A DNA stretch of 64,000 nucleotides from Mycolicibacterium sp. CH28. Its GTDB lineage: Bacteria > Actinomycetota > Actinomycetes > Mycobacteriales > Mycobacteriaceae. The DNA is taken from positions 1-64,000 of the forward strand of contig NZ_SRLQ01000024.1 in assembly GCF_004745805.1 (NCBI RefSeq), given 5' to 3'. Below the pieces are notes generated by a model. The model did no database searches. It was not told where the DNA came from and worked only from the letters and a program-made list of their open reading frames with translations. This document shows positions 54,521 to 62,818 of the stretch, one piece after another. The position numbers were made by a program, and so were the translations under genes. Every line of letters begins with the position of its first letter. Position 1 is the stretch's first letter.

Positions 54521-55519
54521 TCATTGCCCAAGTCGGGCGTAGAACGCCTCGGTGGCATCTTTGGCGGGCGCCCACCAGTCTTCGTGGTCGCGATACCACG
54601 CAATGGTCGCAGCCAAGCCCTGCTCGAAGTCAGGATACTGGGGCCGCCAGCCGAGCTCGTCGCGCAACTTGGTTGCGTCGATGGCGTACCGCAGATCGTG
54701 ACCCGTGCGGTCTGGGACGTTGTCGTAGGCGTCGGCAGGCTGGTCCATCAGTGTCAAGATGAGCTCGACAACCGTCTTGTTGTTCTTCTCACCGTTGGCG
54801 CCGATCAGGTATGTCTCGCCGATTCGGCCCCTCTCGAAGATCTGCAAGACTGCCGACGAATGGTCATCGGCGTGGATCCAGTCGCGGACGTTGAGACCGT
54901 CCCCGTACAGCTTGGGCCGAGATCCCCGTAGGACGTTCGTGATCTGACGCGGAATGAACTTTTCGACATGCTGGTACGGCCCGTAGTTGTTCGAACAGTT
55001 CGAGATGGTTGCCGCAACCCCATACGACCGCATCCACGCCCGCACCAGCAGATCACTACCGGCCTTGGTCGCCGAATACGGCGACGACGGATTGTAGGGA
55101 CTGGCTTCGCAGAACCGACCCGGATCATCGAGCTCAAGGTCACCATAAACCTCGTCAGTGGAGATGTGGTGGTAGCGCACCCCGTACTTGCGGACCGCCT
55201 CGAGCAACGTGAACGTACCGATCAGATTCGTGTGTAAAAAAGGCTCAGGATCATCCAACGAATTGTCATTGTGGGTCTCCGCGGCGTAATGCAGCACCCC
55301 ATCGGCAGATGCCACCAACTTGTCGACCACCTCGGCATCGGCGACATCACCACACACAAAGCTCACCCGCTCCTCAGGCAAACCAGCCAACGAGGCACGG
55401 TTACCCGCATAGGTAAGTTTGTCCAGCACAGTGATGTGATGATCGGTGTGCTCCACCGCATAATGCACGAAATTGGACCCAATGAACCCCGCACCCCCGG
55501 TGACCAGCAGCTGCGCCAC
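54521..55519 (-). CDS. rmlB: dTDP-glucose 4,6-dehydratase
   Basis: A protein of 332 residues from GTG 55519, which shares a base with the rmlA stop (TAGTG). GGAGFIGSNFVH is the NAD site, THNDNSL is an RmlB hallmark, and STDEVYGDLE and YSATK hold the catalytic Asp-Glu and YxxxK. It makes dTDP-4-keto-6-deoxyglucose, the branch point for rhamnose, 6-deoxytalose and other deoxysugars that other SDR enzymes in the window might use. Confidence 0.95.
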   Translation of the reverse strand: MAQLLVTGGAGFIGSNFVHYAVEHTDHHITVLDKLTYAGNRASLAGLPEERVSFVCGDVADAEVVDKLVASADGVLHYAAETHNDNSLDDPEPFLHTNLIGTFTLLEAVRKYGVRYHHISTDEVYGDLELDDPGRFCEASPYNPSSPYSATKAGSDLLVRAWMRSYGVAATISNCSNNYGPYQHVEKFIPRQITNVLRGSRPKLYGDGLNVRDWIHADDHSSAVLQIFERGRIGETYLIGANGEKNNKTVVELILTLMDQPADAYDNVPDRTGHDLRYAIDATKLRDELGWRPQYPDFEQGLAATIAWYRDHEDWWAPAKDATEAFYARLGQ

Positions 55520-56388
55520 TAGACACCCCTTTCCAGCAGGTCCAGCAGATACCTCCCATAGCCCGACTTCACCAACCGATCAGCACGCTCCCGCAACTCC
55601 TCATCGGTCAGAAAGCCCTGCCGCCAGGCGATCTCCTCAGGCACCCCGATCTTCAAGCCGGTGCGCCGCTCCATCGTCCGCACAAAATCAGCGGCATCAG
55701 TCATCTGATCAAACGTCCCGGTATCCAGCCACGCCGTCCCCCGCGGCAACACCTGAACCCGCAACCGCCCCTGCTCCAAATAGACCCGATTGACATCAGT
55801 GATCTCGTACTCCCCACGATCACTCGGACAAAGCCCCCGAGCGATCCCCACCACATCATTGTCGTAGAAATACAACCCCGGAACCGCATAGTTACTCTTC
55901 GGCTGCTTGGGCTTCTCCTCCAACGACACCACCGTCCCGCCGCCGTCGAATTCCACCACCCCATACGCCGAAGGCTGCGCCACCCAATACGCAAAGATCG
56001 CCCCACCGTCCACATCGGCGAAGTTCTTCAGCTGAGTCCCCATACCCGGCCCATACAACAAGTTGTCACCCAACACCAAGGCAACCTTGTCGCTCCCGAT
56101 GAAATCAGCACCAATGGTGAACGCCTGAGCCAGCCCATCCGGAGATCGCTGCTGCGCGAACGTGATCGACACACCAAACCGCGACCCATCACCCAACAAC
56201 CGCTCGAAACTATCCGCATCATGCGGCGTCGTAATCACCAAAATGTCCCGAATACCCGCCAACATCAACGTCGACAACGGGTAATACACCATCGGCTTGT
56301 CATACACAGGGACCAACTGCTTAGAAACACCCTGCGTGATCGGATGTAGGCGGGTCCCGGAGCCGCCCGCCAAGATGATGCCCTTCAT
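55519..56388 (-). CDS. rmlA: Glucose-1-phosphate thymidylyltransferase
   Basis: A protein of 289 residues from ATG 56388 (MKGIILAGGSGTRLHP). Another ATG at 56400 overlaps the PKS stop and would add four residues. The nucleotidyltransferase signature GGSGTRLHPIT, the KPMVYYPLSTLMLAGI stretch and EKPKQPKSNYAVPGLYFYD match RmlA closely. It forms dTDP-glucose, the first step to dTDP-rhamnose. It follows the 6.4-kb PKS gene with no gap, so its expression must depend largely on the PKS promoter. Confidence 0.95.
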   Translation of the reverse strand: MKGIILAGGSGTRLHPITQGVSKQLVPVYDKPMVYYPLSTLMLAGIRDILVITTPHDADSFERLLGDGSRFGVSITFAQQRSPDGLAQAFTIGADFIGSDKVALVLGDNLLYGPGMGTQLKNFADVDGGAIFAYWVAQPSAYGVVEFDGGGTVVSLEEKPKQPKSNYAVPGLYFYDNDVVGIARGLCPSDRGEYEITDVNRVYLEQGRLRVQVLPRGTAWLDTGTFDQMTDAADFVRTMERRTGLKIGVPEEIAWRQGFLTDEELRERADRLVKSGYGRYLLDLLERGV

Positions 56389-56392
56389 GGCA

Positions 56393-59300
56393 CTAGTCAT
56401 GCGATCGTTCGACGACCCGAACACCCATCCCGAGCGTCTCGTAGATGCGCAGATCGTCGACCCAGAACGACCCCTGGAACACCACCAGCACGCCGCGGTC
56501 TTCCCTTGTCACAGAGAGGATGTCGATCTCGCTTCGGGTCCGCGTGTTGGTAGGCACGACCTGCCCGCGGAACTTCCAGCTGAACGGCTGACCCACGGCA
56601 ACGATCTCGAATTCGCTGTCCTCGCTACCCAGACCGGCGAGCTTGGCAGCCGCGCGGGCTGCCTGCTGCATAGCCTCTAGGCCGAGCGACCCGGGTTGTA
56701 CGGGGTCCTGGAAGAAGTGCGCTTTGAAGAACCACGTTTCGGGATCGATGTCATATTCGGCGACCAGCCGGCCCAAACCCTCGACTCCCCCGTTGGGCCA
56801 GAACTTCACCCGGTCGATCACCTGCAGCCGGCCCTGGGCCAGCCACGGGTCACCGCGCAGTTCGTCGGCACCATAGGGCATGGCGATCGGTGCCGGCTCC
56901 GAAAGCGACTCCAGCTGACCTGCTTCCACCTTCAGACCGACCTGGTTCTTCAGCGCCTCGGGGCTGAAGAACCCGAACGCCGTCTTCATGGTCATCACGA
57001 CCTGATCGCCTTGGGTGCAGGTGACGTCGAAGAAGACGATGGTCGAGCCGCCACCCTCGGCGTAACGCTCGAGCGTGGAGGTAATCCGCAGCGTGCCGAC
57101 CTCCGCGGGCTTGACCAGGACCACCTCGTTGCCGTCGAGGTTGCGGAACACGACGTCGTCGGGGCGATTGGCGGCGAACCCGTTGTACGAGGACAGCCAC
57201 CCGCACGGTTGCAGCAGGATTTCGATCAGCACCGACATCGGGACCGTCGAGGACTTGCCGTCCTCGAAATACCAGGCGTCGGCGGGAACATCGTATTCGG
57301 CGACGACCGTGCCGCCCTTGGTCGGCACCCCGGGCGGGCTGTCGACGCTCACGATGCGCGAGACGAAGTGGTACGGCTCGTCGGGCAGCCGCGGTGCCCG
57401 ACGAGCGCCGTCGAACGGTGCGTACAGGGACCCGAAGGCGTCCGACGGCATGCCGCGCCCGCATGCCAGTAGCGCACCGTAGTCACCACGAACGTCCTTG
57501 GTGCCCTCCAGGATTCGGATCGGGCCGGGCGCTCCGGGCGGCATCGGCCAGTCGGGCACCAGGCGCATTCCGAAGCGTCGGCAGCCGAAGACCTTGAACC
57601 CGTCACTGCGGCACAGCAGTGCGGCATAGACGGTCGGTGTCGGACCGTCGACGATCTCCTCGATGAACACCTCGTAGTCGAGGTGATGGTCGGCGCCCGG
57701 CGTGACCTGCCCGCGGCAGACGAAACGGGCCATCTCGTCGGGCACCGGCTCGAAGCGCCAGCCGTCGCGTTCGATGGTGAATCCGTATGCGGCCATCGCG
57801 AACGAAAGAGCCTGGGTGGCCGCATCGGCCATCAGGGTGCCCGGCATGCAGGGGTCATTCTTGAAGTGCCCGTCATAGAACCAGGCGTCCGTGGGGACCG
57901 CGGCGGTCGCGCGCAGATAACCACGCCCCCAGGGACCGCCGTCCGGCTGGAACTCGGCGATCTCGTCGATCAGCCGCAGCTTTCCGCGCGGCGGCTTCGG
58001 GGTGCGGGTGTGGGCGGCGGCGCGTTCGAAGCCGGGGCCGAAGCAGGCGAAGGCGTGCCCGTCGGTGAAGGCGTCGACCTCGGCGCGGTCGAACGAGCGC
58101 TTCTGAGTTACGCGCGGTGGCTCGTCGCGGTGCGCACCTGGGCGCGGGACATCGTCGGCGGCATCCCACAGCACCCCGTCGGACTGGCTGAGTTCCTCGT
58201 CGGAGAAGAAGCCGGCCTGGCCGTTGCGCACCGAGATCATCAGGCGGTCGCCGATGTAGCAGTCGTAGTGGAAGAAGAACAGGCGGGTGTCGCCGTGCTT
58301 GGCGTGGCCGTCGATGTGGATGTCGTAGCGCAGCGTCTCACCGCCCTTGGGCAGTTCGCCCATGAACGTCAAGTCGCATCCGAGCAGCCGGTAGACCCGT
58401 TCGCCGCGATTATGGAAGTCCGCCCCCAACCACGACGCCAGCAGCAGGTCGGCCTGGCCCGACTCGATCACCACGCCGGGTGACATCCGACCGTTGTGCA
58501 TGTACCAGGTGTCCGGGTCGACATCGGTCTCGGTGACGATCCGGCCGGTGCCCATCGTGGCGGGCTCACCCTCGATGGTCATCACCCGGTCGGCCAGCAG
58601 CAACGGCGGTTCCGGCATCCGCACCAGGCGGTCGTACTGGTCGAGCTCGGCGAACAGCGGGCCGAACACCTCCGAAATATTGCCGCCGGCGAGGACTTCC
58701 AGCTGCGCGCGCGACCAGAGCGCCTGCTGCGGGGCCGGAGCGGGTGACAGGGGTGCCGGCGGCGGTGGCGGCGGGGCCGCGGGCGCGGCCTGCGTCACCG
58801 GGGCCGGGGCTGACGTAGGGGCCGGCGCCGGCGCGACGGCGGTTACGCGCGGTGAGTCCACCGGCGGGGCGACGGCTGGCGCCGACATCACGGCAACGGG
58901 AGCGGCCGGCACCTGCGGTGGCAGCGGCGAACGGCCACCCGCTGCAATCGCCATCATCTCGCCACGCATCCTGAGGAACGAAGCATGCGCCTGGGCTTGG
59001 CGTTCGACGAACGCCGCATGGGTCTCACCCACCGACTCGACCAGGCTTATCGCAGCGGCCGTCCGGCCGCTAATCGAGCTGGGCGCGGCTGCGGCGCGAG
59101 CCGGCACGACTTCGGTCGCCGTGACGACGACCGATTTCTGCGGGATCACCAGCGGCGTCGGGTAGGCCGGCGCCGCCGGCATCGTCTGGAGGGGTCCGTA
59201 GTCCAAATCCGGCATCGGGGCGCTCCCATTCTCGGACGCGTGTTGAGCTGGCACGTGGGACACCGAGACGACGTCGGGCCAGTGGGCGGGCAGTGTCACC

Positions 59301-62300
59301 TTTCGGGTTCCCGCTGACGTCGGGACGGATTGCCGGCGTAGGTGTTCCAGGCGCGCGTCGAATGCGTCGACGCGTACCGGCAGGCCGTGAACCCACAGCT
59401 TGGAAACCGATTCCGCCAGTGCACGAAGTCCGCGGCGTTCCTGGGGATCCAGCGCGACAGCCACATGCGGGCGGTCGCCGAGGATCTTCGGAATCGCCCC
59501 GGTGAGGATCGCACGGGGTCCGTGCTCGACGAAGACGCGAACACCGTCCTCCCAGGCCTGCAGGATCGTCGCAGGGAAGTCGATGGGCTCGACGGCCTGT
59601 TGTGTAATAGCCGCTGCGGCGGCCTCACTCGTTGGTTCATAGGCGCGGTTTCCGGCATTGGTGTAGAACCGGACGTCCGCAACGGCGTGCGCCTCGCGAG
59701 TGTGGATGGCCCGCCAGGTTTCGGCGAACGGATCCATTGCGCTGCAGTGGATCACCATGTCCAGGCCCAGCGGTATCGCGCTTGCGCCCTCGACAGCGTC
59801 GATCACCCGCTTGCAGGCCCCGGGATCTCCGCCGATCACACAGTCGTCAGGTGCCTGGACGATGGTCATGTAGGCGCGCGGTTCACGCGCCAGTGCGGCC
59901 TCGATCGCTGCCCGGGGGGCGGTGATCCGCCAGCACTCCCACGGAGCCGCCTGCTCACCCAGGCCCCAGCCCGTGGCCGCCACCCGGCAGCTGCCGGTCA
60001 GCTGCTCGCCGTACATTCCGGAGGCTTCGATCTCACCGAGCATCTCTTCGAGGTCGCGCCAGACCCCGAACGCGAGAAGCGAATTCGTCTCCCCTGACGA
60101 CAGGCCGATGGCCGCAGCAGGAGCCAGGCCGAGCACGGTACGGGAAAACTCCGCATGTGCCTGGCAGACCAGGGCGCAGCCGGTGAGTTGGGTGCGCGGG
60201 TCCAAGGTGGTGATGCCGGCGCCGTACAGCGGACGGGCGAGAGCGCCGACGCCGGATAGCCGCGCGGCCAGCGCGTCACCGAGTTCGGGCCATGCCAGGA
60301 ACAGATCGCGTCCCGCGCCGGGGTATGCCGCGGCCGCGCCGGTGAACATGAACGCCAACTCCCCGGTGGTCGGGCCGTCGGCGAACGCGACGCCGGGGAT
60401 CACCGGCAGCTCGCCGCGCTCCAGTCGCTGCACAGCGGCCGTGCGCAGGGTCTCCAGCGAAGCGCTGCTGTCGGCCACGACCGAGCAGCGCACCCGACCG
60501 GTTCCGCCTGGTTCACGCCGCTTCATCCGGCCCAGCACCTCATCGCGGCTCTCACCGGCGTAGCGCTCGCAGATGGGGACGGCGCCGAGCGCCAGCGGCC
60601 GGGGCGGCTGACCGACTGCTGACAGCGTGACGCCGTCGGCGCGACCGCTGAGCGACTCCAGCCAGATAGATGTCTGGGTGCCGCCCGGGGCCGGTTGCGC
60701 CCCGTTCTGGTCCACCCGGACTCGGGCGCGCAACGCCTCGGCGCGCGAGGCGATTTCGATCGCCGCACTGGCCGCGTGGGTTCGCCCGAAACGCTCGATG
60801 CCGATGTTCTCCTCCGAGTCGCTCAGCGCTGCACCGGTGTCGACGACGGCGATGATGTCGTCGCCGGCCGCCTCGGCGTCGGCGCGCCGCTTCAGGACGA
60901 ATGCCACCGCCGCGTCGCCGTGCGGTCCCCATCCCCCGGCGCCGACGGCATCGGCGGCACGCTCGTGTGCGGGCTCGCAGCACATGTCGACGGCCCCGGC
61001 TACCACGGCGTCGAGTTCACCGCGCCGCAGGGCGCGCACGCCGATTCGCAACGCAGTGATGGCCGAGAGTTCCTCGCTGGACACGGTGAAACCCCAACCA
61101 CGGAAATCCCGTTGTGCGTGAATCCGATTCGCCGGGATATTGGGCATGGTGCCGACCACACCGTCGGCGGTCAACCGCGGGGCCGCCTCCCTGTTGGCGG
61201 TCAACCACTCCTCGTCGTCGGCGTGTAGGACCCGCAGCCGTTGCCGAGCGATGGTGGCGTCGCAGCCCATCCCGACGATGACGCCGGTGCGCTCCGGGTC
61301 GAGGCCGACCTGTTCGAGTGCCTGGCCAGCGGCGGCCAGCATGGTGGTCTGCTGGCTGAGGCTGGCCTTGAGTTCGCTGGGGGGAAATCCAAGGCGGACC
61401 AGGTCGAGTTCGACCGCGTCCAGCGGGGTGGGTTCCACTTCAGGTCCCAGCGCCCGATGCCGGAACGACTCGCCGTCACGCGCGTCACCGGTCACCACGC
61501 CCAGACCGCAGATGACGACTTCACCCGAGGGCGCCGACGGCCGCACCGCCGGACGACGCGACGGCACATGGTTCGCGACGATCAGATGTGCGTTGTTGCC
61601 GCCGAACCCGAAGTTACTGACTGCGGCCCGCTTGATGTCACCGTCCCACGACGTGGGTGCGGTCGCCAAGCTGAACGGCGTGTCCCCCAGTGCCGCTGTG
61701 GGTTTCTCGCATAGTGCTGGCGGGATGGTCGATGCCTGCATGGCCGAAAGCACGTTCACCAGGCTCGCCGCGCCGGAGACGGTGATGGTGTGCCCGAGGT
61801 TGCCCTTGAGCGCCCCCAGCCGCAACGGCACCTCGCCGTAGGCGGCGACGATGCTCTGCAGCTCGGTCGCGTCACCGAGCGGTGTGCCGGTGGCGTGACA
61901 GTCCAGATAGTCGATGTCGGCCGGTGTCAGGCCAGCCTGCTCCAGAGCAGCCAACATCGCGCGGGTCTGCCCACCCACCGCGGGCGCCAGGAAGCCGCTC
62001 TGGCGTCCGTCGTTGGACAGCCCGACGCCCAGGATCACCCCGAGAATCCGGTCTCCGGCCTGCTCGGCATCCTCCAGGCGTTTGAGGGCGACCAGTGCCG
62101 CACCGGCCGCCGGCACCAGTCCGTCGGCATCGGTATGGAACGGCCGGGACCGGCCCGAGGGGCTAAGCGCCTGGAGCGCAGTGAAGCCCAGATGCAGAAA
62201 CAGATCGTCGGCGCCGTTGACGCCCCCGGCCAGCATCACGTCGGCCTCGCCGTCCTGCAAGGCGTCGCAGGCGAGCTTGATCGCGTAGAGCGACGACGCG

Positions 62301-62818
62301 CACGCTGCGTCCAGGGCGAAGGCCGGCCCCGTCATGCCCATCGCTGCGGCGACCAGGTGCACCGGCAGCCCCGAGTTGAACCGGTTGCGTGGATCGACCT
62401 GACCGTCCCCGTTCCAGACACTCTCGACGAATTCGGTGTTGCCTGCGGATGGGTAGGACAGGTTGCCCACGATGAGCCCGGTCCGCGGGCCCGCCGCCGG
62501 CCCGCCGAGGGCCCGCTGCGCGCAGTACGACAGCCAGTGGCTGATCGGGTCGAGGCGATCGAAATCGGTGATCTGCGAGGCGATTGCCGCGAGGTCGGGC
62601 AACGCGTCCACGTAACCACCGGTCGCCGAAGAGACCCGAAGCCCGGGCTGGTCACTGGCCAGCAACCTCGCGGGGTCCACCCCCCGCCAATGGCTTGGAC
62701 GGGTGGGTGTCAGCAGACAGCGTCCGTTCAGGGTCGCGTCGAACAGTGCCTCCGGCGTGGTCGCGCCGGGCAGGATGCAGCTACGCCCGACGATGGCGAC
62801 AGGCTCGAAACCACTCAC
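56393..62818 (-). CDS. PUFA-synthase-like iterative polyketide synthase (PfaC-like: KS-CLF-AT-DH domains)
   Basis: A protein of 2141 residues from GTG 62818, overlapping the upstream PKS gene by GTGA. Domains: ketosynthase about 1-420 with Cys173, His308 and His343; chain-length-factor-like second KS about 430-800 in which the Cys is Ser (FTVSSEELSAI near 580); acyltransferase about 820-1130 with GLSSG (Ser907) and EHGPRAIL; Pro/Ala-rich linker about 1300-1365; then four hot-dog units. Units 2 and 4 have HFKNDPCMPG (His1651) and HFFQDPVQPG (His2034), the FabA-like active form; unit 1 has MHNGRMSPG; unit 3 lacks the His. There is no carrier domain. This is the PfaC type of secondary lipid synthase, with the AT placed as in myxobacterial Pfa3. 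It probably builds a long, partly unsaturated acyl chain. Confidence 0.93.
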   Translation of the reverse strand: MSGFEPVAIVGRSCILPGATTPEALFDATLNGRCLLTPTRPSHWRGVDPARLLASDQPGLRVSSATGGYVDALPDLAAIASQITDFDRLDPISHWLSYCAQRALGGPAAGPRTGLIVGNLSYPSAGNTEFVESVWNGDGQVDPRNRFNSGLPVHLVAAAMGMTGPAFALDAACASSLYAIKLACDALQDGEADVMLAGGVNGADDLFLHLGFTALQALSPSGRSRPFHTDADGLVPAAGAALVALKRLEDAEQAGDRILGVILGVGLSNDGRQSGFLAPAVGGQTRAMLAALEQAGLTPADIDYLDCHATGTPLGDATELQSIVAAYGEVPLRLGALKGNLGHTITVSGAASLVNVLSAMQASTIPPALCEKPTAALGDTPFSLATAPTSWDGDIKRAAVSNFGFGGNNAHLIVANHVPSRRPAVRPSAPSGEVVICGLGVVTGDARDGESFRHRALGPEVEPTPLDAVELDLVRLGFPPSELKASLSQQTTMLAAAGQALEQVGLDPERTGVIVGMGCDATIARQRLRVLHADDEEWLTANREAAPRLTADGVVGTMPNIPANRIHAQRDFRGWGFTVSSEELSAITALRIGVRALRRGELDAVVAGAVDMCCEPAHERAADAVGAGGWGPHGDAAVAFVLKRRADAEAAGDDIIAVVDTGAALSDSEENIGIERFGRTHAASAAIEIASRAEALRARVRVDQNGAQPAPGGTQTSIWLESLSGRADGVTLSAVGQPPRPLALGAVPICERYAGESRDEVLGRMKRREPGGTGRVRCSVVADSSASLETLRTAAVQRLERGELPVIPGVAFADGPTTGELAFMFTGAAAAYPGAGRDLFLAWPELGDALAARLSGVGALARPLYGAGITTLDPRTQLTGCALVCQAHAEFSRTVLGLAPAAAIGLSSGETNSLLAFGVWRDLEEMLGEIEASGMYGEQLTGSCRVAATGWGLGEQAAPWECWRITAPRAAIEAALAREPRAYMTIVQAPDDCVIGGDPGACKRVIDAVEGASAIPLGLDMVIHCSAMDPFAETWRAIHTREAHAVADVRFYTNAGNRAYEPTSEAAAAAITQQAVEPIDFPATILQAWEDGVRVFVEHGPRAILTGAIPKILGDRPHVAVALDPQERRGLRALAESVSKLWVHGLPVRVDAFDARLEHLRRQSVPTSAGTRKVTLPAHWPDVVSVSHVPAQHASENGSAPMPDLDYGPLQTMPAAPAYPTPLVIPQKSVVVTATEVVPARAAAAPSSISGRTAAAISLVESVGETHAAFVERQAQAHASFLRMRGEMMAIAAGGRSPLPPQVPAAPVAVMSAPAVAPPVDSPRVTAVAPAPAPTSAPAPVTQAAPAAPPPPPPAPLSPAPAPQQALWSRAQLEVLAGGNISEVFGPLFAELDQYDRLVRMPEPPLLLADRVMTIEGEPATMGTGRIVTETDVDPDTWYMHNGRMSPGVVIESGQADLLLASWLGADFHNRGERVYRLLGCDLTFMGELPKGGETLRYDIHIDGHAKHGDTRLFFFHYDCYIGDRLMISVRNGQAGFFSDEELSQSDGVLWDAADDVPRPGAHRDEPPRVTQKRSFDRAEVDAFTDGHAFACFGPGFERAAAHTRTPKPPRGKLRLIDEIAEFQPDGGPWGRGYLRATAAVPTDAWFYDGHFKNDPCMPGTLMADAATQALSFAMAAYGFTIERDGWRFEPVPDEMARFVCRGQVTPGADHHLDYEVFIEEIVDGPTPTVYAALLCRSDGFKVFGCRRFGMRLVPDWPMPPGAPGPIRILEGTKDVRGDYGALLACGRGMPSDAFGSLYAPFDGARRAPRLPDEPYHFVSRIVSVDSPPGVPTKGGTVVAEYDVPADAWYFEDGKSSTVPMSVLIEILLQPCGWLSSYNGFAANRPDDVVFRNLDGNEVVLVKPAEVGTLRITSTLERYAEGGGSTIVFFDVTCTQGDQVVMTMKTAFGFFSPEALKNQVGLKVEAGQLESLSEPAPIAMPYGADELRGDPWLAQGRLQVIDRVKFWPNGGVEGLGRLVAEYDIDPETWFFKAHFFQDPVQPGSLGLEAMQQAARAAAKLAGLGSEDSEFEIVAVGQPFSWKFRGQVVPTNTRTRSEIDILSVTREDRGVLVVFQGSFWVDDLRIYETLGMGVRVVERSHD

